Below, one piece after another: positions 22,924 to 33,801 of a stretch of 64,000 nucleotides of DNA (within the stretch, counting starts at the first letter, position 1; each line of letters begins with the position of its first letter). Source of the stretch: Scenedesmus sp. ARA3 (taxonomy: Eukaryota > Chlorophyta > Chlorophyceae > Sphaeropleales > Scenedesmaceae); NCBI GenBank assembly GCA_004335835.1, contig RWJK01001090.1, positions 62,001 to 126,000 on the forward strand, written 5' to 3'. The notes under the pieces were generated by a model, which saw only the letters and a program-made list of their open reading frames with translations, was not told the origin of the DNA and did no database searches. Made by a program: the position numbers and the translations under genes.

Positions 22924-25900
22924 GCTGTGCCGGTTGCTTTGTTGTGTGTGTCTGCACTGTAAGGCGCTGGAGAAGCAATCTTATTATCCTTTAAGCACAG
23001 CTCTGACAGCAGAATCTTGCTTTCGCAGGGCTTGCCTTCATGCACATGGCATACATCTTCTTTGTACTCCGCTTCCTCCTCATGTCAACATGTCACCAAT
23101 CCAGTCATAGGAATGACGCCCTCCGCCCCGCGCCACTGGAGCAGCAGAAACAGGGGCAGCAGCAGACGAAACAGCGAGCACTGCTCCATGGTAACCCGCT
23201 TTCTGATCTGCTGATGTCCCTGCATGTGCTCCTGCTGCTGCTGCTGCCTTCAAACTGTCCTGCAAACTTTCCTGCAAACTTTCCTGCAGGCAAGTCGGAG
23301 TACGTGCAGGGCCTCACCGTGGAGGAGTGCGCCACACTACTCAACATCGACGCCAACAATGCCGACCTCATGGACATGGTGTATGATACAGCCTTTGCCA
23401 TCAAGAACCGCATCTACGGCAACCGCATCGTTCTTTTTGCGCCGCTGTACATCGCCAACTACTGCGTGAACAGCTGCACCTACTGCGCCTTCCGCGCGGG
23501 AAACAAGGGCCTGCAGGTGTGAGGGGGTGTGGCAGGGGTGTGGTGGGGTGTGAGGGCAGGCGTGTGCCAGTGCAGCGGCGGTAACGGCAGTAGCTGCGCC
23601 TTCCGCGCGGGGCAGCACGGGCCTGCAGGTGTGAGGGGGCGCATGAGCAGCAAGTAAACCTATGGTGGCATGCACAACAGATCCGCTGGCAGCAGTGGCA
23701 GCCGTTCTAGTGCTGCTATGGGTGCTAGCCGCTGGGGCCGGCAGCAGTTGGCTATCATGTGAACATAAACAGTGGCAGCATGCAATACGCGCGCAGAGGG
23801 TGACTCACACGCACACACATAGGCCAGCTGCAGCATGTGCATATGCAAGCATCATCTGATGCAATTGGGGCTGCTGCTGCTGCTGCCGCTGCAGCGCACC
23901 GCATTGTCAGATGACGACATCCGTGAGGAGGTGGGCGCACTGGAGCGGCAGGGCCACCGGCGGCTGCTGGTGCTGACGGGCGAGCACCCCAAGTACACCT
24001 TCGATCAGTTCCTGCACGTGAGTTTGAGAACAAGATTGCTTTTTTTGTTTGTGTTGGAACCCAAGTAGACATTGGAACGCAAGTAGACAAATGGTTGCGT
24101 ACGGGGCAGTGCAGATCACGTTGCAGGGCCACCTGCGGCTGCTGGTGCTGACGGGGATCACCCCAAGCACACTTGACCAGTTCCTGCACGTGAGTTATAG
24201 CGAGAAACTGCTTTTTGTGTTGGAAACTAGGCCAGCAGGGAGGTTTGCAAATGCTTATACGGCAGTTGCAGATCACGTGCCACCAGTGGTTGGGCAGCAG
24301 CAGCACTGCAAGTCATGCCTTTGCTCTACAACAGGCGCTGCTTGTCATGAGCAGCGTGGAGACCGGTCCCTGCGGTAGTTCTGTGCGCTGACCGCTATGC
24401 GGCTTCGCATACTGCTGTGCCTCGTCTGCAACATCGTCTACTGCTCCGTGCAGGCGCTGCACGTGATTAACAGCGTGAAGACTGACCCCTGCGGCAACAT
24501 TCGGCGCGTCAACGTGGAGATCCCCACACTTTCCGTGTCTGACATGCGGCGGCTCAAGGCCACCGACTGCGTGAGCAACTTTTTGCGTACTGTGCTACTA
24601 ACTATAGTATAGCTACTTGCACAGCAGCAGCAGCAGCAGCAGCGGCAGTAGCAGCAGGTCCCATGCTGCCTGTGTCTGACATGCGGCGGCTCAAGGCCAC
24701 AGACTGCGTAAGCATCTGTGCTTCATTTGCGGCATTGCGTTGGGTACTGTGACATACGCTTGGGGCAGCAGCGTTAGCAGCGGAATTGACGGCAGCAGGA
24801 GGAGCAGGGGCAGCAGCGGCAGCAGCAGGGAGTGTTCGCATGCGGACTGCATCTCTGGCATCAGCAGCGTTGAAAACATTGCAAAGTCCTCGTAGCAGTA
24901 TCGCTACAACTGCAGCTGGGCTTGCAGCAGCAGCAGGTGGTGACAGCCCTGCAGCGCGCACTCATCTACATATTTGGCCCCCCTCTTTATCAACATCGGC
25001 ATGTCACCATCAAAGCCATGGACCGTCAGTTTGACGTGCGTGACGCTTGTGCCTAGACTTTGAATACTGAAATCCTGTGTTATTTGTTATGTTATGCTTG
25101 CAGGTGGGCACCTTCACGCTGTTCCAGGAGACGTACCACCGCCCCACCTTTGCCAAGATGCACGTGAGCGGGCCCAAGTCCGACTTCAACCACCGGCTGC
25201 TCACACAGGACCGAGCCTTCAGGGGGGGCATCGATGACGTGGGCATCGGCACACTCTTCGGGCTCTACGACTACAAGTGGGTTGGGTTGTTTGTGTTATG
25301 TTGTTATGTATGTGTTATTTTTGGTGACATGCATTTGATGACGTGGGCATTGACACCCTCTTTGGGCTGTACGACTGCAAGTGGGTTTATCTGAAAGGTG
25401 CATGATGTTGTGTAATAGGAGTGACATGGGAGGGTAGCACCACACCTGCTGTGCTGGCATCATTTTGCTCCATCCATCGCAAGGGCGGAGCATTTGTGAT
25501 GCCAGCACATCACGTGTGGTGGCGGTTGCTTGAGGGGGATCACACTGTTGCTACATGCTTACGCATGGTTGTGTGCGTGGTGAGAAGGGGTGCGAGGCAT
25601 CAACCACAGGTTGCTCACACAGGACCGCGCCTTCAGGGGCGGCATTGATGATGTGGGCATCGGCACACTCTTCAGGCTGTACGACTACAAGTACGTGGGG
25701 GCGTGTTATTTGTAACGGGAGAGTTTTCATTTTACATTTGTGTTATGTTAGTGTTATCTGGGGGAGGCATTAATGACACGGCATCTGCACGCTCTTTGGG
25801 CTGTACGACGACAAGGGGGTGTTGACATAGGTGAAAGTGCCTTTTGTACTGCGGCAGGGGTGAGGTGCTGGCGATGCTTTAGCACAGCAGCCACCATTGC

Positions 25901-27311
25901 CAACACCAACCAGTGGTTGTGCCCATTGTTGTAGCACAGCTGCATTGTCCCACCTCTTTGCGCCTAGTATGATGTACGTCCGCGCAGGTACGAGCTGCAA
26001 CCCAGGCTGCAGCACTGCAACTCACTGGAGGTAACACAACCACCCAGAATGATGCGGAATACCTGGTTTATATTGCATGCGCACTGGCTGCAGGCGTGAG
26101 GTGCTGCCCATGCTGCAGCACTGCAAGTACCTGGGGCGGGGTTGATCCTTGAACACTTATCAGAACACTTTTCACAATACTGCGTGAACGACTTGCCTTT
26201 GTCGCAGGTACGAGGTGCTGGCCATGCTGCAGCACAGCAACCACCTGGAGGCGGAGTACGGCGCGGGCCCGCACACTATCAGCGTGCCGCGCCTGCGCCC
26301 AGCAGACGGCTCCGACCTCTCCATACGGCCGCCCTACGAGGTGTGTTTCAGGCGATGTGTCTGCAAGTTGATGCAGCAGTGGTTGATTGACCTACAGCAC
26401 CGATAGCTGCTGTGCCTAGGTGACCGCTCCAGACGCGGCTGCTTTGCAAGGTACCTCAGCGCTGTTTGTATTCTACGCGTGCTGCGATGCGCCGGCCACT
26501 CAGACATTGAAACAGTGGTGCAGCACACATACCAAGTTATACACACTAAAAGCAAACGTCCTGCTGCTGCTGCTGCTGCATAATTGTCCAGGTGGATGAC
26601 GCCAACTTCAAGAAGCTGGTGGCCATCATCCGCATCGCTGTTCCCTACACTGGCATGATCCTGTCCACGCGCGAGTCGCCGCAGATGAGGGACGAGCTGC
26701 TGCAGGTGCGGCGGCTGACTTGTCTGCTTTTTGGTCAAACCACCAGTTTCATCATCATGTTACCCATCAAGCCATAGCATCAACGCCATCGGCCCCGCGC
26801 CCCAAACCAGTTTATGTATATGTGTGGATGAGCTGCTGAGGGGCCTGCATGCGCGAGTCGCCGCAGATGAGGGACGAGCTGCTGCAGGTGCGGCGGCTGA
26901 GGCAGCTGCATGCTGCAAATAGTTTCACATATCATTATTTATGGCTTCAGGGATGCGCTGCTGCAGGTGGGCACCTGCTGTATGCCTGTCTGCTGGTGTG
27001 CTTGTCTGTGAGTTGGATGAGCTGCTGAGGGGAGCTGCATGCTGCAGATGAGGGACAAGCTGCTGCAGTTGAGACGTGCATATGCACAGCACCTAGCCTT
27101 GCTTGGCGCGGATAAAACAGCTGTGTCTCGGACAACTGGCATTGCTATGCACCTCCCTATCTTGTCTATTGTGCTGAATATATTGTGTTACCTTGTTTTG
27201 CTGCTTGTGCTGTCACCACTTCTGTTGCGTCACCAGGTGGGCATGAGCCAGATGAGCGCAGGCAGCCGCATGTGAATCGCATCACCCTCTGCATCTCACA
27301 ATCACCAACAC

Positions 27312-27361
<50 letters not shown>

Positions 27362-29250
27362 TGCCACTGCCACTGCCACGTGGGCATGAGCCAGATGAGT
27401 GCAGGCAGCCGCACCGACGTGGGCGCCTACCACAGGGACGACACCTCGACACTCCAACACACTGTCCTGCTGCTGCTGCTGCTGCCTGTGTGTCAACTAC
27501 TGGTTGGCAGGTTGGCATGAGCCAGATGAGTGCGGGCAGCCGCACCGACGTGGGTGCCTACCACAGGGATGACACCTTGACACTCCAACACACTGCCCTG
27601 CTGCTGCTGCTGCTGCTTCCTGTGTGTCATCTGTTGCGTCACAAGGTGGGCATGAGCCAGATGAGTGCAGGCAGCCGCACCGACGTGGGCGCCTACCACA
27701 GGGATGACAACGAGGCCACTGAGAAGCACCTGGGAGACCTCAGCGGGCAGTTCAGCCTCATGGACCACCGCACAGCCAGCGAGGTGCGGCATTTGCATCT
27801 GTTCCGGTCACTCTTAAAGCCTTTTTTGATCCTTTTGAGCAGCGGCCAGTTCAGCCTCATGGACCACCGCACAGCCCGCGTATTACTGTTCGTGCTACTA
27901 CCATCAGCAACAAGCATGTAGTGTCACTTTTCTGTTGGTATCAGGGGCAGCAGGCAGCTCAGCCGCAGGAACTCGTTGCATTGCCAGCCAGGCAATTTCA
28001 TGAGCTCTGTCGTGCGCCTGCCCGCTTGCCTCACCTCACGCAGGTGGTGAAGGACCTCATGGCCAAGGGCTACGTGCCCAGCTGGTGCACCGCCTGCTAC
28101 CGCAAGGGCCGCACGGGCGAGCACTTCATGAAGATCGCCAAGGCGGGCAACATCCACAACTTCTGCCACCCCAACAGCCTGCTCACGCTGCAGGTGGGTG
28201 GGGCTGTTTTAGCTGAACTTCTTGTTGAAAGATAGTTGCCAAGCATGATATCTGTACATCATAGGTTGTGTGTGCTGGAACTTCTGCCACCCCAACAGCC
28301 TGCTCACGCTGCAGGTGAGGCGCAGTTTTCTGTTATAGTTATAGTCTTTGGTTGAAGATAGTTGTGTGTCATGATACCTTCGAAGGAATCCTTGTGCCAT
28401 ATAGGGGTGTAGTGTGTGCTGGCATCGGTTCAGGCGGCAGACCGGCAACCTCAAGCCAGGAACTGCTGCCACCCCAGCAGCCTGTTCACCCATGCGCGGC
28501 CTGCAGCACCTCAGCGCANNNNNNNNNNNNNNNNNNNNNNNNNNNNNNNNNNNNNNNNNNNNNNNNNNNNNNNNNNNNNNNNNNNNNNNNNNNNNNNNNN
28601 NNNNNNNNNNNNNNNNNNNNNNNNNNNNNNNNNNNNNNNNNNTGCCCTCCCCACCCCTCCCCACCCCTTGCAGGAGTACCTGAACGACTACGGTGATGAG
28701 GAGGCGAAGAAGATCGACGAGCAGCTCATCGCCAAGGAGGCGGCTCAACTCACGGGCTGCTCTTATGTCTGTCCCACACAGATACTTTTGTTTCAACTGC
28801 CCTCGGTCCTTTCCATTTGTCTCTTGAACCCCTTACAGGAACACAGAGTATCACGAGCATAGTATATGTTCTAACTGCTCTCCGTGCCTTTCCATTTGTG
28901 CCTTGAACCTTTTGCAGGAGTACCTCAACGACTATGGTGAAAAGGCGGCCAAGAAGATCGGCGAGCAGCTCATCACCGGAGGCGGCTGAACTCAAGCGCG
29001 CTCTGTATGTCTGTCCCACACAGAGTATCACGGACATAGTATATGTTCCAACTGCTCTTCGTGCCTTTCCATTTGTGCGTTGAACCCCTTGCAGGAGTAC
29101 CTGAATGACTACGGTGATGAGGAGGCCAAGAAGATCGGCGAGCAGCTCATCGCCAAGGAGGCGGCTGAGGGGCTCAGCGACAGCGCCAAGCGCATGCTGT
29201 CGCGCAAGATGGCCAAGGTCAACGCGGGCGAGCACGATGTGTACATCTAA
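22411..29250 (+). CDS. HYDG: HydG: radical-SAM tyrosine lyase for H-cluster assembly, 11 exons
   Basis: Chloroplast [FeFe]-hydrogenase maturase that cleaves tyrosine to make the CO and cyanide ligands of the H-cluster; about 539 aa. Exons: 22411-22554, 22661-22805, 23290-23516, 23895-24017, 24454-24570, 25104-25276, 26208-26340, 26592-26705, 27646-27783, 28044-28193, 29095-29250. Phases fit throughout. The leader (MLLNSLATAGRAGQLLAPAA) looks like an organelle transit peptide. The radical-SAM motif CX3CX2C is CVNSCTYC (Cys155/159/162). The C-terminal auxiliary-cluster motif CX2CX22C is Cys453/456/479 (CTACY, FCHP), which separates HydG from the related ThiH. The protein ends AGEHDVYI. Nearly every intron contains echoes of the exon edges. 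A 124-base gap of N interrupts the last intron. Confidence 0.95.
23585..23635 (+). repeat. Donor-side echo of HYDG exon 23290-23516
   Basis: Repeats CTGCGCCTTCCGCGCGGG and the end GGGCCTGCAG plus the GTGTGAGG donor, with small changes. Confidence 0.8.
24122..24200 (+). repeat. Donor-side echo of HYDG exon 23895-24017
   Basis: Repeats the exon end (coding GHRRLLVLTGEHP to DQFLH in the true copy) and donor, with substitutions and an indel. Confidence 0.8.
24332..24720 (+). repeat. Echoes on both sides of HYDG exon 24454-24570
   Basis: An acceptor-side copy is at about 24332-24378 and ends in a stop. A donor-side copy is at about 24663-24715 (coding VSDMRRLKATDC) with a GTAAGC donor. Confidence 0.8.
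25325..25815 (+). repeat. Three donor-side echoes of HYDG exon 25104-25276
   Basis: Copies at about 25327-25384, 25597-25695 and 25766-25815 repeat the exon end (coding GIDDVGIGTLFGLYDYK) and donor. The middle copy is the longest, beginning at LLTQDRAFRGG. Confidence 0.88.
25975..26145 (+). repeat. Two acceptor-side echoes of HYDG exon 26208-26340
   Basis: Copies at about 25984-26035 and 26092-26138 repeat the exon start (coding YEVLAMLQHSNHLE) with substitutions, upstream of the true acceptor. Confidence 0.8.
26844..27080 (+). repeat. Three donor-side echoes of HYDG exon 26592-26705
   Basis: Copies at about 26846-26900, 26947-26972 and 27040-27075 repeat the exon end (coding RESPQMRDELLQ) and the donor. 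The first is nearly exact. Confidence 0.85.
27236..27590 (+). repeat. Three acceptor-side echoes of HYDG exon 27646-27783, period about 135-145 bp
   Basis: Copies starting near 27238, 27381 and 27511 repeat GTGGGCATGAGCCAGATGAG and up to 70 further bases (coding SAGSRTDVGAYHRDD). Each unit also carries a (CTG)n tract. A donor-side echo of the same exon lies at about 27838-27885. Confidence 0.9.
28265..28518 (+). repeat. Donor-side echoes of HYDG exon 28044-28193
   Basis: Copies at about 28277-28316 (coding NFCHPNSLLTLQ, nearly exact) and 28455-28512 (decayed). The second runs into the N gap. Confidence 0.8.
28519..28642. other. Assembly gap (124 N)
   Basis: Undetermined bases within the last HYDG intron, in the middle of an echo array. 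Tandem copies are a likely cause of the failure to assemble. Confidence 0.98.
28668..28990 (+). repeat. Two acceptor-side echoes of the last HYDG exon
   Basis: Copies begin near 28674 and 28918 with GAGTACCT and code EYLNDYGDEEAKKI-like sequence. They are preceded by a repeated intron segment with CTGTCCCACACAGA and CCTTTCCATTTGTG. The true exon begins at 29095. Confidence 0.88.
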
Positions 29251-29251
29251 A

Positions 29252-29340
29252 GCGTGTGCACATGTGTGTGCACATGTGTGTTCACATCATGTGCACACAC
29301 ACATCATGTGTGTGCACATGATGTGTGTGCACCTGTGTTG
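29252..29340. repeat. GT/CA-rich palindromic segment just after the HYDG stop
   Basis: Alternating purine-pyrimidine sequence with several overlapping inverted repeats, for example GCACACAC and GTGTGTGC around an ACATCAT centre at about 29292-29314. It could form hairpins in the 3' UTR or Z-DNA. No function is shown. Confidence 0.8.
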
Positions 29341-30790
29341 AGCCAGTGGCCCGCACCGCCTGAGGCACATCTGACGCCATACAGCGGAACACTGAGGCCA
29401 ACTCAGTTTTCAGGTGGAGGTGCAGTGCCGCTGTATTCGAACAAACACGGAGAATTGACGAGCGTGGTTGCATGTGCGGGACCCTGCAGGCTTGCCCTCT
29501 CTCTTTGATGTTGTGGTTGTCTGCGTTGCGGTTTTGGCACGAGCTGCGCAGCGGCCGTTCATGCAGGCCTCCAGTGAGCCTCCAAAGCACTGCGGGGCAG
29601 TGGCAGCCCTCAGTGCCTTTTTTTGTTACCAGGGGGGACAGAATCCTACTGGCTCTCTACCACAGCACAATTGAACAAGCCCAATTGCCGGGGGCGGGAG
29701 GCAGTGCCTCAGTGCCATGACCGCTGCCGATTGTTTCCTGCAAGCAGCTCAACATAACTTTGCTGAACTTGTGCTCTCAAACAGTCCTTCCTTGTGTTTG
29801 AGCTTGGCATGCGCGCAAGTGGGTGTGGACAGGCTCTGCGCCTGGCTGTGTGTTGTCAGTGTTTTCAAAAGCGAACCCAGCAGCAGCAGCACTTGCTGGC
29901 TGTGCTGAGGCGGCTTGTCCTGCAGATCTGTTATGTTGGCTATCATCACAACTATGCCGGCAACCGCAACCACAGTGATGGTTAATCAGCAGTATATTCC
30001 TGCAGGAGATGTGTGCTGCACTTGCAGCTTGTGCAGCGCTTGTGCAGTGCACACTGCAGCGACATGGCTCGCCAGCTGTGCCAAGCACGCAGCTGCAACT
30101 CTCCCCCACAGATTATGCATTTACCTGCCAGGAACATCGCTGAGGCGAATATGCTACATATTAGCCTGTTTGGCGATGTCTTTTTTGTCTCACCAGTGGT
30201 GGCGGCTGTGATGGGAGAAGCGCCTGGTATCCTGGTGTATTTCCTCTTCCTTTTTTTTCCTCTTCCTCAGGGTGGCTTGCTTCCCAGGCTGGCAGAAGTT
30301 GCAGTATGTTTAAGGCCCTGCTGCTTACAGCTTATAGTGGGGTAGGGGGTTCTCACCTTCCTTGCAACATTATGGTTTGGCCTGTGTGGCCACCTACAAA
30401 GGGGCAGCTGCAAAGCTGTGGCTTGTGACAACATAGTGGTTGGGCTAGTCACTGTAGTGTGGTTGTTTGCTGTGCTGGTATGCACGTTGAGGTCGTGTGG
30501 TGCAGCCTGGGGTGTGGTGGCGTGTGAGCGCGTAATACGAACGCGTGTGAGGCGCATGCTTCTGGCTGGGAAATTCATGTGGGGCGTCAGCAGACCTGGG
30601 CACTGTGCCAAAACCCTGACGGGTGTGCATCTGACGTGTAACACGTTCTTCTCTTTCCGCAGCATCGCATGCACTTTCAAAGCAATTGAACCTGGCAACG
30701 TATGAAGCTGTTTGACGTCAGCTGTGCATACGTGCACTAGTTGTTGTCATTGGTTGTGAACGTTGAAGTGTTGCCGTGGCCCTCGATCAG
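29341..30790. other. Intergenic: HYDG 3' UTR and rhodanese promoter
   Basis: No exon chain was found on either strand. Base composition is less CAG-rich than the genes. A plus-strand TGTAA at about 30635 could be a polyadenylation signal, but it is far from the HYDG stop. Confidence 0.45.
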
Positions 30791-31485
30791 ATGCCACTTA
30801 AGCTCATCAACGCGGGGGGCTCGCTTACTTTTTCAGCAGTTGTGCTTGCGGCCCTGTGGGCTGTAAAATCAATTGCGGCCGCAGCACGACAGAGGCAGAA
30901 CACAGCAGCGAGCAGCAGCACGCAGCAAGGTGGTCAGGCCAGCAAGTACGCCTTCAGCATAACCCCAACAGCGTTGGCATGGCTGGTAAGCTGTTTGATT
31001 GGCTAATGATTAAACAAAAGAGCCACGCTCAGCACAGCAACGTGCCAGCCCTGCTGTTCCTGCCTCTGACTTGTCACATCTGTCACTCCGCACACACCCC
31101 TGCAGGTGCAGTTGCAAGCTGTCCCTTACTTTGTGGTGGATGTTAGGCAAGCAGAGGATGTTGCAGGCAATCACCTGCCCAATTGGCTGCAAGGGGCACT
31201 GCATATACCTGGTGGGTGACGCTGAGGTGCTGCTGCATGTCATGCTGCAACAGAAAACGCCAGCAGCAGGAAACAGCAAGCGTGCCCTCACACTCAAACA
31301 GCGTAAGCATGCATAGAAGCAAAAGCAACACAATCTTTTGGTTACAATAAAATGCGTGTAGGTCACCCTTCATCCTTTTGTAACAGCCCCATGCAACCCC
31401 TGGGGTGTCCGTGCCGACCGGCTGCCTCCCTGCAGAGTCACAGCTAGCAGGCGCACTGTCAGCACCCTTCGCTGCCTGGACCAGC

Positions 31486-31521
<36 letters not shown>

Positions 31522-31856
31522 GCAGGAACAGCCGGACCAGACAATGATGGAGACAGTGCAGGTCAGCTAGGCAGCCTGGTCCCCACAGTGCACCATTTGC
31601 TAGTCTTGATAGCACAGAACGAGCAGCAGCAGGCAGCAGCGGCAGCCAAGGCAGCAGCAGCCGGTTATGACAGAGTTGCTGTGCTGGAAGGGGGTGCCAG
31701 CTCACTGCAGGAGGCCACACAGCATGCTGCTGCAGGTGAAGCAGCAATGCAAGCGCAGCAAGTTCTACATAGAGATGCATTGGCACTGCTGCTGGACTTG
31801 GCGGCATTGCCAGAGGACCTGTATCTGCAGCTGAGCGACAGCCTAGCGCTGCAGCT

Positions 31857-31890
<34 letters not shown>

Positions 31891-32091
31891 GGCTCTCCCT
31901 GTGCTGTCGAACATGAGGAGGCAGCCGCAGCAGATGGTCCTGCTGCCAGCAGCAGTGAGGCAGCAGCAGCAGCAGCAGTGCCTGTGCTGCAGGGCCGGCG
32001 CGTGCTGGTGCTTGATGTGCGGCGACACGACGAGCGCACCCTGTATGGAGCCATCCCAGGCGCACTGCACCTGCCAGGTTGGTGCGGCTGC

Positions 32092-32127
<36 letters not shown>

Positions 32128-33316
32128 GCAAGCGGACGCGGCATACACCGCCAGGGTCTTGCACTTGCCTTGCGGTATGGAGCATGTGCCAGCAGGTGAT
32201 CTTGCTGACTGTAGCTCCCATGGCGGCTGCCGCTGCAATTGCTGCTGCTGCTGCTGCCTTGTCTGCTGCCGCAGTCGACGAGCTGCCATCTGCGCTGCTG
32301 CTGCCAGCCAGCCACTTTAGCCGCCGCTACCATTTTGAGCAGCCTGGCTGCGGGGATGTGCTAGTGTTGCAGAGCAGGCAGAGTGCAAGAGCGCACTGGG
32401 CAGCGCAGCTGGCTCGTGATGCTGGCTGGAAGCAGTGAGTGAGGTGCAGCGGCGTCGTTGTGCTTGCCTGCTGAGTCTGGGAGCATTGTCCAGCGTGTGT
32501 GGTGGCATTGGGAGTTGCTGAACGCTACGGGGCAGTGCTATCTGTGGGGCTGGGGTTGCAGAAGGGCTACATCATCTGCCAGCACCTGCATGCGGATGCA
32601 AATCAGTGTGAGCATCCCATTTGCTCTCATGCCTCACGAGCATTCCTGTCTCTATGCTGCCACGTTGACTGCGGCTGCTGCTGCCGCTGCTGCTGCTGGT
32701 GCAGCGTGTTTGTGTATGCTGGTGGCGTACGCGACTGGCAGTTCAGCCTGGCAGTGCAGGCGTACCCAGCTTACCAGCAGGTGAGGCTGCAATGCTTGAT
32801 GCCTGGCTGCCCGGCTGTAGCTAGCCAGCTACAGCAGCTGAAAGGTTTGGTTTGCAGTGGCATGTTTTCCTGCACCCAGCAAGCCAGCTCTGCTGCTCTT
32901 ACAACTGAGCCTGCCAGCCAGGTTTGCTGATTGTCCGTTGTGTTTCGAATGCCGTCCTGTCGAGTCACATTGCGTTCTGCACCTGCGTCGTGTGCCCTGC
33001 GTTGGCAGCTATCGCGAGGCCTTGTGCATCTTGTGCCATGCTAGCAGCCCATCATCCCAGCTCCGTGTGATGTGCATAGCACACATCAACTTGCACGATC
33101 ACCCACCGCCCCATTCCTGTTACTGCTTGCATTGCACTGCTGCTGCTGCTGTTGATGCTGAGCACGGGCATTCGGCATACCGGCACTTGACAGTGACGTG
33201 TGCAGCACCCTGACGGCCCTGACCAGCCTGGCGGGGGTTTGTCGTCTAAACCCCCTACTTCGATGCCTCGGTGTGACAATACAAGTAAAAATTTTTATTC
33301 AAAGTATAAGTATTAG
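30791..33316 (+). CDS. Rhodanese-like domain protein lacking the catalytic cysteine, 6 exons
   Basis: Predicted 429 aa. Exons: 30791-30985, 31106-31211, 31436-32077, 32275-32434, 32705-32780, 33206-33316. The first five are well supported by phase and splice sites; the last is less certain. The N-terminus (MPLKLINAGGSLTFSAVVLA) is hydrophobic, suggesting a membrane anchor or organelle signal. A first rhodanese-like segment has VPYFVVDVRQAED to GALHIPG. The second has GRRVLVLDVRRHDERT to IPGALHLP and ends VFVYAGGVRDW. Between them is a long Ala/Gln-rich insert. At the active-site loop, where active rhodaneses have a Cys, the sequence reads VLVLQSRQSARAHW, so sulfur transfer is unlikely and a binding or regulatory role is inferred. 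Confidence 0.72.
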
Positions 33317-33800
33317 TTGTGTATGCAGCACACCTGACTGCGCACAGCACATATACACTGGCATGCTCGTTCACGCTCACCTAATCCTGCGGTACTAATC
33401 CTGCGTTGTAGCAAAGGCCTACACTCCTGACATCTATTCTTTTGACCAATGGTAGCAGTCTACCCGTATCATCTATTTTTTCGATCGATTCTTCCATTCG
33501 CAGCTGATCATACACACGGGTGCAGCCGACACCCAGCCGAGCCCGTTGCAAGGTGCGTCCCGTGCTTCGATCGAAATGCAGCAAGGACAACCGGACACTT
33601 GATTTATCACTCAGCCCTTTCATGCAGAAATGCTGCCACGGAACACGTGAGATGCTCAAAACACCATTGATTCTGGTGACTCTGTCACCAAGCCCTATAG
33701 AAGCACGAATCATCTGACAACCCTCATTGCTTTACCACACACTAGTTTTGAGCATGAGCCCTCTGCTATGTTGTCCACGCAATTCCTGCTTTGTGCTGCA
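33317..33800. other. Compositionally different segment without an assigned gene
   Basis: This stretch lacks the triplet repeats and is richer in A+T than its neighbours. It includes a 110-codon minus-strand open frame (33381-33713) with an ordinary residue composition and no recognisable domain. The frame may be chance. Confidence 0.35.
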
Positions 33801-33801
33801 G

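Noticed and set aside
31370..32333. Long minus-strand frames opposite the rhodanese-like gene
   Set aside because: They mirror the CAG-rich exon 31436-32077. Residue content is dominated by Leu, Ser and Cys runs from the repeat, and the plus-strand exon chain explains the region.
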